Positions 9,001-18,149 of a DNA stretch of 64,000 nt are shown in pieces (position 1 is the first letter of the stretch; each line of letters starts with the position of its first letter). The notes beneath the pieces were generated by a model. That model searched no databases. It worked only from the letters and a program-made list of their open reading frames with translations, and was not told the origin of the DNA. This DNA comes from Prevotella sp. GTDB lineage: Bacteria; Bacteroidota; Bacteroidia; Bacteroidales; Bacteroidaceae. Where the stretch lies: the NCBI GenBank assembly GCA_016281815.1, contig JAEEJK010000049.1, forward strand, positions 62,001-126,000, read 5' to 3'. A program made the translations under genes and the position numbers.

Positions 9001-10906
9001 CGGCAAGGTGAGCCAAACCATACTTTATGAGGACACCTATGACAGTGGCATCAATGGGTGGTCAAGCCCCAATGCAGGTGATTATCTTCATCATCATGCG
9101 TCTGGATATGTAGAATACAATATCACAACCAATGAAAATGATCGAAATGCAGTTCTTGAACTGCCCAAATTAACGATTCCTTCTACAGCCTCTGTATATA
9201 CTATTGAGTTTGATGCTGCCATCACCCCAGGCAACAATAACGATCATTATACACAGTTGACCGTCCTGGCCGGTGGTTCCGTGATAAACAATAACACCTA
9301 TGATATTACCAAAGATGGTTATTTGTTCAGCATGATCAATCAGGGTGCCAGTTCCACCAATTACACAATCAACGGAAGCAGCACTGCAAACATTCCTTCT
9401 GGGGCATGGTGCCACTATAAGATTGAGGTCAATTTAGGCAGCACTCCTACTGCTTCTTATACCATTATTAACAAACAATACAACAGCACCATCGCTACGG
9501 GAACACGCAGCATCACAGATGGAAATACCATCATCACCAAGATCAATTTCCTCGGTGGAAGATACCGGCCCAAACTGTTGTTCGACAACATCTCTGTTGT
9601 ATCCGGTGCGTCGAACCCTACAGAGTTCAGGTTCACCGAGCCAGGTACACTCGAACTGACCGCTTCTCTCAACGGCTATCGATCCTCGACAGCCACATAC
9701 GAGGTCGAATTGCCATATTATCGCTATTACCACAAGAAATTCAGCGAAATCAATGGCTCTAACATCGCTACACTTTTGGGCAGCAAGTGGAATACCACGG
9801 CAACTACTACACGGTGGGCTAACTGGAGCAGGGGGAATGCTACCTACGGAGAAAGTTATCAAATGTACTATGCCACAGTGAGCAATGACCCACAGTTCTG
9901 GCTCTCACCGGACAATGAGCCTAAGATTGTTTACATGGAGAACAACGGTGGTGGAAACCGTACGGCTGCCGTCGTCGAAAGTTTTGGTATCGGACGGAAT
10001 GATACCTCCAATGGATCTACCTTCCATGTGGTGAATGTAGGGAATGAGAAAACATTCATCTACTACGATTTTGATGAAAGTTGGGGCAATGCTGACAAGC
10101 ATGGAACGGCATGGGTCAACGCCAATGAAGATGGCTCATGCACCATCGCAACCGGATCCAACAACACGTTGGCCGAACTAGGTGTCTATGTCCCTGTAAT
10201 GATACACGACGAATTGTGCACCACACTGCCGGAGAGAGTGACCAATGCCAATGCCGTCATCTATCGAACAGGACTCAACTCCACAAATACATGGGCTTCA
10301 CTCGTTCTGCCCTTCAGTGTGGAGCATGATAATATTGCAGCAATCTTCGGGCCGGCTGCCGTGGTGGCCAACCTGCAAAGCAGTGACAGCCACACTCTCT
10401 ATTTCGATACGCAGACGGCTGCTATCAATGCCAATCAACCTGTTCTTGTCAAGAATGTCAGCATGGCTTCTCCATACCTCTTCTTCAACCTCAGCAGCAA
10501 TCCGTTGGAGAACCCGACTCAGACACTGGACAATGGACTCCAGTTCATAGGGTCATACATCAATCAGCCGAACAAACCGTTCTACCTGACTGACTATTTC
10601 TTCACCAGTTCAACGGATGAAGACAACCCGGAGGGCAAAATCAGCCAGGTGAGCACCAATGGCATGACTATGAACATGAAGGGTTACCGTGCGTACTTCA
10701 AGTTGCCGGGAACTTCCGCTGGGAAATCTCTCGCAGTCAGATTCGATGATAATGGCACCAATGCCATCATAACAGCAGTTGCTGAGCAAAAACCGGTGGA
10801 TGTGTTCAACCTCGCTGGACAGGTGGTGAGACGGAATGCTCAAGACCTGAGAGGACTGCCACGTGGACTTTACATCATCGGTGGACGTCTCGTTACTGTG
10901 AAATAA
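6068..10906 (+). CDS. Rhamnogalacturonan lyase (PL11) with C-terminal accessory and sorting domains
   Basis: 1612 residues with a clear signal peptide (cleavage after SLYAQ). Residues about 20-640 match rhamnogalacturonan endolyases of family PL11: RFTDALDRGLVSL, NFVSWRR, and calcium-loop segments DLNGDGDLEI, DWDEDGSAEV and DVDEDGRDEI of the propeller fold. PL11 enzymes cleave the rhamnose-galacturonic acid backbone of pectin RG-I by beta-elimination. Around 700-740 lies an autotransporter-type repeat (GDMRLVKQGDGTLVL...YTGPTEVWAGTLQFNG). About 985-1185 resembles a jelly-roll binding module. The last 36 residues (VDVFNLAGQVV...GLPRGLYIIGG) resemble Por/type IX secretion C-terminal tails common in Prevotella. 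It is much longer than a plain PL11 (about 600 residues) and paralogous to the gene at 11239. Export route and exact substrate are inferred. Confidence 0.9.
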   Translation: MKRFYVFLLAFLLVNTSLYAQRFTDALDRGLVSLSGSTGNFVSWRRQAEEYYDVTYNVYRDDIQVAVNLKATHFVDTGGNKDSKYEVRPVVRGVEQAENNNKVGRWEKQYLDIKLTDVFDRNKKIVTDHYIPNDAEMADLNGDGDLEIIIKRLNTVDAANIYPVSNTTEFVMLDAYDVDWQTGKATLMWRIDCGPNMVSLNSTEINIIAYDWDEDGSAEVVLRGADNMIVYGSDGQTPLYNIGDMNVNTRNEIDSHTIADRAWTRTGNEYLIYMDGNTGALYQKIDYPLTRESADAWGLDSKGQPEGYGHRSSKYFFGAPFLNGQNASLFLARGIYGRHKMMAMNLDRTNHTWGTRWTWNNNTMGSPWYGQGYHNFLIADVDEDGRDEIVYGSMVIDDTGNGLSTTGLGHGDAQHVSDFDPYRKGLEFFGCNEDNPGMNYRNATTSEYYRRVVANSDDGRGIMANFSNSYPGSLGRSVSSNIFSSVTDNEIPGLEGDNYIVWDDLNFRIYWDGDLLSEILDSPGTEREAMVFKPGVGRIFLSSDCNMNNASKNNPCFQGDIIGDWREELVLRCGSDLRVYTSTSDTEYDLYTLWHDHQYRQAMVWQMMAYNQPPHLSFFLGEMEGFTLAPPPLTNTGRTIITSSINAQHNDLHVMACEQADMSISVSDNAAPYIFTDNAPSHVQGNDDNDNISYTYYTHTITGSGFTGDMRLVKQGDGTLVLPPVNESYTGPTEVWAGTLQFNGTMEHSKVFMHRHTALNTSQGTFSSGVSMEYGASLNIGGASAGNFSSVNISELTLGYGSKVVFDVKNSEERDWLALSDLVIDESKYSDRTWKQFGPKYIMPVFYVSLTNELDEGTYAIGHAGSVKSDSGRDITSGETLNIDVDCDQSVMNPDYLSVFWDGGTIYLKVDKSVELELPEISFLRMERYDGVGDVYPSANPEDYWLPVVGLKTEETATGAIPELSGTFTNLNGETTTFGKVSQTILYEDTYDSGINGWSSPNAGDYLHHHASGYVEYNITTNENDRNAVLELPKLTIPSTASVYTIEFDAAITPGNNNDHYTQLTVLAGGSVINNNTYDITKDGYLFSMINQGASSTNYTINGSSTANIPSGAWCHYKIEVNLGSTPTASYTIINKQYNSTIATGTRSITDGNTIITKINFLGGRYRPKLLFDNISVVSGASNPTEFRFTEPGTLELTASLNGYRSSTATYEVELPYYRYYHKKFSEINGSNIATLLGSKWNTTATTTRWANWSRGNATYGESYQMYYATVSNDPQFWLSPDNEPKIVYMENNGGGNRTAAVVESFGIGRNDTSNGSTFHVVNVGNEKTFIYYDFDESWGNADKHGTAWVNANEDGSCTIATGSNNTLAELGVYVPVMIHDELCTTLPERVTNANAVIYRTGLNSTNTWASLVLPFSVEHDNIAAIFGPAAVVANLQSSDSHTLYFDTQTAAINANQPVLVKNVSMASPYLFFNLSSNPLENPTQTLDNGLQFIGSYINQPNKPFYLTDYFFTSSTDEDNPEGKISQVSTNGMTMNMKGYRAYFKLPGTSAGKSLAVRFDDNGTNAIITAVAEQKPVDVFNLAGQVVRRNAQDLRGLPRGLYIIGGRLVTVK

Positions 10907-10959
10907 TATGTCCTCAGCGAAAAAGGAAATAGTATAAAAAGACCACAAACTACAATCAA

Positions 10960-11163
10960 ATGAAATACCATCATTATTATGTCAAGCCCATGGCGGAGGT
11001 AAATGTCCTTCGCCTGGCTGACGGTTGCTTGCAACAGGAGACAATAGGGCTGAGCAATACCAACAAAGTGACACAGCCAGGAGGGGAAATCAATGCTGGA
11101 GAGGGCTTCTTCGATGGAGAGGATGATAACATGCCGCAGCAGTCAAATCTCTGGGAAGAATAG
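10960..11163 (+). CDS. Small acidic protein of unknown function between two PL11 genes
   Basis: 67 residues, no signal peptide. The basic, aromatic start MKYHHYYVKPMAEV is followed by a Gly/Asp/Glu-rich acidic end (GEGFFDGEDDNMPQQ) and the final SNLWEE. From memory, short Prevotella proteins with this layout (MKYxxP..., a mid-protein Cys, acidic glycine-rich tail) occur beside secreted hydrolases and exporters; I know of no assigned function. It lies 53 bp after the first lyase and 75 bp before the second, in the same direction, so probably in one transcript. Being real rather than chance is supported by position and composition only. Confidence 0.6.
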   Translation: MKYHHYYVKPMAEVNVLRLADGCLQQETIGLSNTNKVTQPGGEINAGEGFFDGEDDNMPQQSNLWEE

Positions 11164-11238
11164 AATAATAACAGGTTGGGGAAGGCTGTCTCAAGTCGTG
11201 GACAGTCTTTTCCTAATTATGATAAACAAGAATCTAAC

Positions 11239-14200
11239 ATGAAGAAATATTGTTTTATGCTGTTTCTCGCAGCATTGACCTTCACAAGTGCACATGCGCA
11301 ACGGTTCACGGATAAACTCAGTCGTGGACTTGTGGCAGTTCCAACTGGCTCGACCGATAACTCTAAGTCCAATTTCGTCAGTTGGAGACGATTTGCTGAG
11401 GAATACTATGGAGTCACTTACAATCTCTATAGAGATAGCGTACTCATCGCATCTGGATTGACGAAATCAAGTTATGATGACAATACTGCCTTGGCGACTC
11501 CTTATGTAAAATACCAAGTGGCAGCAGTGGTCAATGGGGTGGAACAGGAAAAATGCGACACTATAAGCCCATGGAAGCAGTATGTCTATAAATTGGTAGA
11601 GAGATGTCCTACGGGATACATCGATATCCCTTTGAAAAAGGTTTATGACCGAAATGGTAATGATGTGACAGATCACTATGAGCCCAATGATGCAGAGGTG
11701 GCCGATTTGGATGGTGATGGCGATATGGAAATCATCGTCAAACGGCTCAATACCTACGATGCAGCCAACATTTATCCAATCGAAAACACCACAGAGTTTG
11801 TGGTGTTGGATGCTTACGATGTCGATTGGCATACGGGAAAAGATTCTCTGTTATGGCGCATCGACTGCGGACCGAATATGGTCAGTCAGAATTCAACAGA
11901 AATCAACATCATTGCATACGACTGGGATGAGGATGGCAAGGCAGAAGTGGTACTCAGAGGTGCCGATAACATGATTGTTTATGGCGGTGATGGCAAGACG
12001 GTGTTATACACCATTGGCGACATGAATGTGAATACACGAAATGAGATGACCTCTCATACTGATGCCAACTTTGCATGGACACGAACGGGAAAAGAATACT
12101 TGCTTTATCTTGATGGAAATACTGGTGCTCTATGGCAAAAAATGGATTATCCTCTGACCCGGGAGAGCGCAGATGCCTGGGGACTTGACAGTAAAGGGGA
12201 ACCGGAGGGTTACGGCCATAGGTCCTCAAAGTATTTCTTTGGTGCACCCTTCCTTGACGGACAGAAAGCAAGTCTATTCTTGGCGAGAGGTATATATGCC
12301 CGACATAAAATGATGGCTTTGGACTTGAACCGCGACCATACTTGGAGTACACGATGGACATGGAACAACAATACGTCGGGTAGTCCATGGTATGGACAGG
12401 GTTACCACAACTTCGTCATCGCCGATGTGGATGAGGACGGACGCGACGAAATCGTATATGGTTCCATGGTTATTGATGATACAGGTAAGGGCCTCTCCAC
12501 CACAGGACTCGGTCATGGTGATGCCCAGCATGTAGGAGATTTTGACCCATACAGAAAGGGATTGGAATTTTTTGGATGCAATGAAGATAAGCCGGGTATG
12601 AACTACCGCAATGCCACGACCAGTCAGTTTTATCTTAGGACAACAGCGGCAAAAGATGATGGAAGGGCACTCATCGGTAATTTCTCCAATTCTTATCCTG
12701 GTTCTTTAGGTCGGTCGGTCTCTTCCGGAATATTCAGCAGTGTCACTGACCAGTTTGTCGAGGCTCTTGCCGGTGATTCCTATATACCATGGAGCGACCT
12801 CAATTTCCGCATCTATTGGGATGGTGACCTTTGCTCGGAAATCCTCAACAGTCCGGGAACGGCAAGAGATGCGAAGGTGGATAAACCAGGATTAGGAAGA
12901 CTGTTTACGTCTGATGGGTGCAACATGAACAATGACTCAAAAAACAATCCTTGTTTTCAGGGTGATATCATCGGTGATTGGAGGGAGGAGTTGATTCTCA
13001 GATGTGGTGGCAACCTGAGGGTCTATACCACAGGCTTGTCGACCGACTATGACCTCTATACCCTTTGGCATGACCATCAGTATCGTCAGGCCATGGCCTG
13101 GCAGATGATGGCTTACAATCAACCGCCGCATCTCAGTTTCTTCCTCGGTGAAATGGAGGGTATCACTGTGGCTCCTCCACCATTGACCATCGAAGGACGC
13201 ACCTCGATTGGCAATGGGGCAACCATCACTACTGCCAACAACGGACAGCACCTGCTCATGACAGGATATGCCAATATGACTGTCAATGTCGGAGAAGGGG
13301 CACAGCCCAAAATCCTCACCGTCAATGCTCCGGCATGGGTGAAGGGTAATGACAACAACAACAATATCACAACGACCACCTACCAGCACACCATCAATGG
13401 AGCCGCACTCACAGGGGATATGCGCCTGACCAAACAGGGTTGGGGACAACTGATCCTGTCGGATAATACGCATACTTATACAGGTCCAACAGAGGTGTGG
13501 CAGGGTGCCCTGACTTTCAATGGCACATTGTCCAACAGTCCGCTGTGGCTCAACAGATTAACCTTTCTCAACTCCTCAGGGGGAACATTCAGCACCATCA
13601 GTGCAGAATATGGAGCATCCATCAATATCGGAGGGGCCACATCAAATGTTTCTTCCGTCACTGTCAATGAACTCAATTTGGGTTTCGGTTCAAAGGTGGT
13701 CTTCGACATCAGTGGAAATAACGTGGGAGACAATGACCAACTGATTGTAGGCGTTCTGAATATTGAGAAAAAGACGGATGACGCATGGGTCAACTTTGGT
13801 CCTGAATATCTTGCTCCGAGATTCTGGTTCAATTCCCCCTCCACACCGACTGAGTTGGCTTATCCTCTTGGACAGATTGGCGAACTGGCTGAGGGATGCA
13901 GCCTTGATGATATCATCCTGGAGGGTATTGACGAGTCGAGAAATCCACAACTCGTCATCGAGGATGGCATACTCATGCTGAAGATGGATGGTGCCAGCCC
14001 AACGGTGGCTCCCGAACTGGCTGTCATCGACATGGTGCAGACAGAAATGGAGGGTTACCCAGTTGAGTCGGGACCTTATTATATGCCAAAGGTGGGTATG
14101 AGGGCAAAAAGTGACAAGACAACGCTTTCGGGTTATTTCACCGATGCCGACGGCAATACTACCAATCTGGATCCCGATCAATTCGAGACGCTCAGATACA

Positions 14201-15558
14201 ATCACGACTATGAGGGTGACATGGAGGTGACAGGATGGACAAACAACACGTCTAATTCTATAGCCAGTGATGACACTCATGGCAATTACCTGAATCTCGC
14301 ACAGGGAGGTGGCTCTGGCTCAAGATATGCATACACGTCCTTCTCTGCCAATGTGGACGACGTTTATCGTACGGAGTTTGATGTGGCATTCCATCCGGCT
14401 CAAGGCAATTACGCTAACAATACATTGCTTCTTTATGGTGGAAATGTGCCGGATGTTTCCAAAACTTGGTGGGAATGGCTCAACAATACAGATTATGTCT
14501 TCCGCATCAATGGTGGTGCCAATAAAGGAACTACCTACACAGTGGAAGGTGACAATAACTCTTTCACATTGTCTGATAATGCTTGGTGTCATTTCAAAGT
14601 CGTTGTTAATAAGACAACAAGAGAAGTGAGTTATACCATCTATTCTGGTTCTGCGACATTGGCCACAGGCAACTATACTGTCAGCGAAACCAATGTACAA
14701 ATGGGCATTCATGGCATGTTCATCAGTCTCGGAAGAAATAATTCCAATGCCAAGATTGACAATATCAGCATGTCTAATGACGGTGAGCCTGCGTTCACTT
14801 TCACCAAGCCGGGCACGCTTTATCTCACCGCTTCTGAGAACGGCTATTCCGACAATACCATATCAATGACGGTCGAACAACCCTATGTAATAAAGTATGA
14901 CTCTCCTGACTTCAGCACCATAACAGCCGCAGATGCAGCCGCCACACTCGGAACGGATCTTTGGCAAACAGCCACTTCCACAGGCAGGTGGTCCTATTGG
15001 ACAAGTGGCACTTATACCTTTGCGACGGCCTTCAGACAAGACAAAATGTATGTGGATTCAGAGAAAGTGCTGTGGGCCAATCTCAAGTCTGGACATCCTG
15101 GGGTCAGATTGCTTCAATTAGTCGAGGGGTATGGCTTGGGACAAAACAATGGCATAGCAGGAGACATCGACGCTGATGAGGGCACGGTATTCCATGCAGC
15201 AGGATTGGGTGATGACAAAACCATCATCTATCACAGATATGACCTCAGTCGGGGAGCGGCCACAAAGACCTATCTCTCGGAGTATGTCCGTGCTGATGAG
15301 AATGGTAACTATGACTATGACTGCAGAGGAAACTACACCTTGCAAAAATTCACGGCATACATTCCTTATGTTGAGGAATTCTTGCTGGGAGATGCCAATG
15401 GTGATGGACAAGTGACAGTGACTGATGTCATGCTCACTGTCAATTATGTGCAAAAAAGTAATGTGGAAAGATTCTCGTTTCGCAATGCTGATATCAACTT
15501 CGACAATAAAATAACCGTTGCGGATATCATGGGGATCGTCAACATATTACTCCATTGA
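11239..15558 (+). CDS. Rhamnogalacturonan lyase (PL11) with C-terminal dockerin-like domain
   Basis: 1439 residues from the ATG at 11239. That start gives the signal peptide MKKYCFMLFLAALTFTSAHA; an upstream in-frame ATG at 11176 would add 21 residues ahead of it and is unlikely. The catalytic PL11 part (about 20-650) is very close to that of the gene at 6068, with the same calcium loops (DLDGDGDMEI, DWDEDGKAEV, DVDEDGRDEI). An autotransporter-type repeat (GDMRLTKQGWGQLIL) and a jelly-roll-like region follow. Unlike its neighbour it ends in two dockerin type I-like calcium loops, DANGDGQVTVTD and ADINFDNKITVAD (about 1384-1439). The pair probably arose by tandem duplication followed by replacement of the C-terminus. 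Predicted role: secreted pectin RG-I depolymerisation. Confidence 0.9.
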   Translation: MKKYCFMLFLAALTFTSAHAQRFTDKLSRGLVAVPTGSTDNSKSNFVSWRRFAEEYYGVTYNLYRDSVLIASGLTKSSYDDNTALATPYVKYQVAAVVNGVEQEKCDTISPWKQYVYKLVERCPTGYIDIPLKKVYDRNGNDVTDHYEPNDAEVADLDGDGDMEIIVKRLNTYDAANIYPIENTTEFVVLDAYDVDWHTGKDSLLWRIDCGPNMVSQNSTEINIIAYDWDEDGKAEVVLRGADNMIVYGGDGKTVLYTIGDMNVNTRNEMTSHTDANFAWTRTGKEYLLYLDGNTGALWQKMDYPLTRESADAWGLDSKGEPEGYGHRSSKYFFGAPFLDGQKASLFLARGIYARHKMMALDLNRDHTWSTRWTWNNNTSGSPWYGQGYHNFVIADVDEDGRDEIVYGSMVIDDTGKGLSTTGLGHGDAQHVGDFDPYRKGLEFFGCNEDKPGMNYRNATTSQFYLRTTAAKDDGRALIGNFSNSYPGSLGRSVSSGIFSSVTDQFVEALAGDSYIPWSDLNFRIYWDGDLCSEILNSPGTARDAKVDKPGLGRLFTSDGCNMNNDSKNNPCFQGDIIGDWREELILRCGGNLRVYTTGLSTDYDLYTLWHDHQYRQAMAWQMMAYNQPPHLSFFLGEMEGITVAPPPLTIEGRTSIGNGATITTANNGQHLLMTGYANMTVNVGEGAQPKILTVNAPAWVKGNDNNNNITTTTYQHTINGAALTGDMRLTKQGWGQLILSDNTHTYTGPTEVWQGALTFNGTLSNSPLWLNRLTFLNSSGGTFSTISAEYGASINIGGATSNVSSVTVNELNLGFGSKVVFDISGNNVGDNDQLIVGVLNIEKKTDDAWVNFGPEYLAPRFWFNSPSTPTELAYPLGQIGELAEGCSLDDIILEGIDESRNPQLVIEDGILMLKMDGASPTVAPELAVIDMVQTEMEGYPVESGPYYMPKVGMRAKSDKTTLSGYFTDADGNTTNLDPDQFETLRYNHDYEGDMEVTGWTNNTSNSIASDDTHGNYLNLAQGGGSGSRYAYTSFSANVDDVYRTEFDVAFHPAQGNYANNTLLLYGGNVPDVSKTWWEWLNNTDYVFRINGGANKGTTYTVEGDNNSFTLSDNAWCHFKVVVNKTTREVSYTIYSGSATLATGNYTVSETNVQMGIHGMFISLGRNNSNAKIDNISMSNDGEPAFTFTKPGTLYLTASENGYSDNTISMTVEQPYVIKYDSPDFSTITAADAAATLGTDLWQTATSTGRWSYWTSGTYTFATAFRQDKMYVDSEKVLWANLKSGHPGVRLLQLVEGYGLGQNNGIAGDIDADEGTVFHAAGLGDDKTIIYHRYDLSRGAATKTYLSEYVRADENGNYDYDCRGNYTLQKFTAYIPYVEEFLLGDANGDGQVTVTDVMLTVNYVQKSNVERFSFRNADINFDNKITVADIMGIVNILLH

Positions 15559-15560
15559 AA

Positions 15561-15600
15561 AAAAACATCAAGCGCCCTCCAGAGGGCGCTTGATGTTTTT
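15561..15600. terminator. Bidirectional terminator between convergent genes
   Basis: A 14-bp perfect stem (ACATCAAGCGCCCT/AGGGCGCTTGATGT) with a 4-nt loop, flanked by an A run on the left and a T run on the right. It can end both the PL11 transcript and the minus-strand gene at 15599, whose stop region it touches. Confidence 0.9.
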
Positions 15601-16072
15601 ATCTCGACAACCTTTTTTTGATGTCGTTGTATGCGGCCACCCAGTCGGTGTCAAGCGAGAACTTGGTCAGGAACCCTTCGGTGGTGATGTAGGCCATCAC
15701 ATACTCCTTGTTAGGGTCGTGGAAGCGGGGATGGGCCAGACTCACACTCTTGAAAAGGTCGATGATGGCACTGCGGTTCTTCTTTGATGCCATGGACAGA
15801 CTTCCTTGAAACAGATTGATAAACTGAAACAGAGCCAGCGCCTGATAGTCGAGCATCGTGGCTGAACTGTCAGGGGTCAACTTGTAGGATTGGGAACCCA
15901 GATAGTAGAGGGCATCTTTTTTGAAGGTGGCAATACGCCGCTCATCCAGTGAGCGTGAAGTGTCGTCAGCAATGGCTTTGGCCATCCTGATGGCTTCATT
16001 GTACGCCTCTTGGGCTGATGCGCCGGCTACCACTGCCAGCATCGAAATAATAAAGAGTATACGTTTCATCAT
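15599..16072 (-). CDS. Small secreted protein of unknown function
   Basis: 157 residues starting MMKRILFIISMLAVVAGASA, a type I signal peptide with likely cleavage before QEAYNEA. The mature part is helical and charged, without cysteines or a recognisable catalytic motif. A family resemblance exists, as I recall, only to uncharacterised Bacteroidales proteins. It is the last gene of the minus-strand operon that includes the ABC protein, about 50 bp downstream of it across a heptamer repeat. The start could equally be the second Met (16069). Confidence 0.7.
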   Translation of the reverse strand: MMKRILFIISMLAVVAGASAQEAYNEAIRMAKAIADDTSRSLDERRIATFKKDALYYLGSQSYKLTPDSSATMLDYQALALFQFINLFQGSLSMASKKNRSAIIDLFKSVSLAHPRFHDPNKEYVMAYITTEGFLTKFSLDTDWVAAYNDIKKRLSR

Positions 16073-16094
16073 AATGATTGTTTATGTTCTTATC

Positions 16095-16149
16095 TTAATC
16101 TTCAATCTTCAATCTTCAATTTTCAATTTTCAATTTTCAATTTTAAATT
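16095..16149. repeat. Heptamer tandem repeat (TCAATCT/TCAATTT)
   Basis: About seven 7-bp units with a transition from CTTCAAT to TTTCAAT. The tract overlaps the last codons and stop of the ABC protein gene (stop at 16123), so the C-terminal residues LKLKIEN are encoded by repeat units. Confidence 0.85.
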
Positions 16150-17601
16150 GATACAAGGTGGCAACTCTTCCTCATAGTGAGTCACCATAATCAGCGTCTT
16201 GTTGCGTCGGCGGCAAAAAGCCTCAATGATGTCTTTCACCAACTGGCGGTTGCGGTCGTCGAGTCCGTGAAGTGGCTCGTCGAGTATCAGCAACTCGGGA
16301 TCCTTGACAAAAGCGCGGGCCAGAAGCACCAGTCGCTGCTCCCCGCTGGAGAGACTCAGAAAGGTGCGGTCGGCCAGATGCCCAATGCCGAAAATGTCCA
16401 TCCACCAGTGGCAGGTGGCATACTCCTCGTCGGTAGGGCGCACGTAGAGACCTACGGAGTCTTTCAGACCGCTGGCTACGATGCGCACCGCTGGCAGGTC
16501 CTTGTTGTAGGCGCGGTGCATCTCTGGAGACACATAGCCGATGTGGCGCTTGATGTCCCAGATCGTCTCGCCACTGCCACGGGGACGGTCGAAGAGGGTG
16601 ATGTCGCAGGCATAGCCCTGGGGATTGTCTGCGCACACCAGACTCAGCAGTGTCGATTTCCCGCTTCCGTTTCGCCCGCTCAGCGACCAACGCTCTCCGT
16701 TGCACACCGTCCAGTTGAGGTCTTTCAATATCGTACGGCTGCCATAGCGGATGCTCACGTTCCGTAGACGCACCACCTCTTCTGTGTGGTATTCCTGACT
16801 GGAGTAGGGCAGACTGACAATGGCGGTTTCCTGCTCTTGGGTGAGCACATGGCTGGGCCGGTGTGCACGGAGTGAAAGGTATTCCTCACGGGTCAGTTTC
16901 GCGCCCACTACCATGTCACGCACTTCCACCACATGGGTCACAACGGGTGGGATGTCGTCGGTCTTGGAGAGCAGCAGAATCAGTTGTATGGCATATTCGC
17001 TGGCTAACTGACCGAGCAACTCGGTGAGCAAGGCCCGTGTCGGCGCGTCAAGACCGATGAAGGGATTGTCCATGATCAGGATGCGCGGTTGTGAAAACAG
17101 CGCCTTGGCCAACTGGAACTTCCTCAGTTCTCCGCTCGAGAGCAGGATGATGTATTTGTCCAGTAGGGGAGCAAGGCCGAACAGTCCGTAGAGATGTTCT
17201 TGCATGGACCTCCGCTCCGGAGTGTCGGTGCCCGACAGTAAATAGGCTTCCTCCAGCAGTTGGCCTGCAGTGGGGGTCGTCTCGTCGATGTCGTGCTGGT
17301 TCCACCGCTGCTGCAGATAGTAGGTGGTGTCGTTATCGCCTCCGTAGCAGTCACGGAAGGTGATGTATCTGATGTTGTCGGCTGCCAGAGGACGCGTACT
17401 GGGACGGAAGTCGTAGGCAGGATCGCGCATCAGCAGAGGATGACGTCCGATGAGGATGTCGGCCAGCATCGACTTGCCACCGCCGTTGGGTCCTACGATG
17501 GCGATATGCTCGCCGTCGAGGGCCTCGAAGGTGACAGGCTCTGCCATGCGCCATTTGGGCATGCGGGCTACACCGTCGGTGATTCTGATGGTGGCTTGCA
17601 T
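16123..17601 (-). CDS. Twin-domain ABC ATPase (ModF/PhrA-like), no membrane domain
   Basis: 492 residues from the ATG at 17601; an in-frame start at 17637 would add 12 residues inside ruvC. Two complete ABC domains are present: Walker [13 protein letters not shown] with signature [14 protein letters not shown], then Walker [14 protein letters not shown] with signature [14 protein letters not shown] and Walker [13 protein letters not shown]. The first Walker B reads [12 protein letters not shown], with Asn in place of the catalytic Glu, so the first site is probably degenerate. The layout matches ModF/photorepair PhrA-type proteins, whose role is poorly defined. It overlaps ruvC by 34 bp, so it is probably translationally coupled. 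The C-terminal tail is encoded by the heptamer tract. Confidence 0.8.
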   Translation of the reverse strand: MQATIRITDGVARMPKWRMAEPVTFEALDGEHIAIVGPNGGGKSMLADILIGRHPLLMRDPAYDFRPSTRPLAADNIRYITFRDCYGGDNDTTYYLQQRWNQHDIDETTPTAGQLLEEAYLLSGTDTPERRSMQEHLYGLFGLAPLLDKYIILLSSGELRKFQLAKALFSQPRILIMDNPFIGLDAPTRALLTELLGQLASEYAIQLILLLSKTDDIPPVVTHVVEVRDMVVGAKLTREEYLSLRAHRPSHVLTQEQETAIVSLPYSSQEYHTEEVVRLRNVSIRYGSRTILKDLNWTVCNGERWSLSGRNGSGKSTLLSLVCADNPQGYACDITLFDRPRGSGETIWDIKRHIGYVSPEMHRAYNKDLPAVRIVASGLKDSVGLYVRPTDEEYATCHWWMDIFGIGHLADRTFLSLSSGEQRLVLLARAFVKDPELLILDEPLHGLDDRNRQLVKDIIEAFCRRRNKTLIMVTHYEEELPPCINLKLKIEN

Positions 17602-18149
17602 ATGCGTTGCTGGTTTCTGTTCACAAAGTCTTTCCATCCGCGGAAATGCGCCTGAGATTCCGGCCGGTTCATCTGCAGGTAATGGCAGTAGGCGGCGCCC
17701 AGGGCATCGGTGGCGTCTAAGAAGTGGGGCATCTCGCCCTCAGGGATGTTGAGCAGGCGACGGAGCATGCCGGCGACTTGCTCTTTGGAGGCGCTGCCGT
17801 TGCCGGTAATCGCCATCTTGATCTTCAGCGGGGCATACTCATGGATGGGTATGTCGCGCTGGATGGCTGCGGCGATGGCTACGCCTTGTGCACGTCCGAG
17901 TTTCAGCATCGACTGCACGTTCTTCCCGTAGAAGGGTGATTCGATGGCTAACTCATCGGGGAGATAGGCATCGATGATGCCTGTCACACGCTCGAAGATA
18001 TGACCCAGTTTCAGATAGGGGTCGCTCATCTTGCGCAGGTCGATGACTCCCGACACCTCCATCGTGGCATGTTGACCTGCCACGCGGATAACCCCATAGC
18101 CCATCACGGACGTTCCGGGGTCGATGCCGAGTATGATCTTCTCCGTCAT
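17568..18149 (-). CDS. ruvC: Crossover junction endodeoxyribonuclease RuvC
   Basis: 193 residues, slightly longer than the usual 160-175. The RNase H-like fold shows all acidic positions: [16 protein letters not shown] near the N-terminus, [11 protein letters not shown] in the middle, and [12 protein letters not shown] near the C-terminus. RuvC resolves Holliday junctions together with RuvAB, which are not in this window. The start overlaps the stop of the preceding hydrolase gene by 4 bp (ATGA). The extra C-terminal residues overlap the start of the ABC gene. Confidence 0.95.
   Translation of the reverse strand: MTEKIILGIDPGTSVMGYGVIRVAGQHATMEVSGVIDLRKMSDPYLKLGHIFERVTGIIDAYLPDELAIESPFYGKNVQSMLKLGRAQGVAIAAAIQRDIPIHEYAPLKIKMAITGNGSASKEQVAGMLRRLLNIPEGEMPHFLDATDALGAAYCHYLQMNRPESQAHFRGWKDFVNRNQQRICKPPSESPTV

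Noticed and set aside
11176..11238. Upstream start for the second PL11 gene
   Set aside because: The extra 21 residues precede a textbook signal peptide at 11239.
16123..17601. Component of an ABC importer
   Set aside because: No permease or binding-protein gene nearby; one ATPase site looks inactive.
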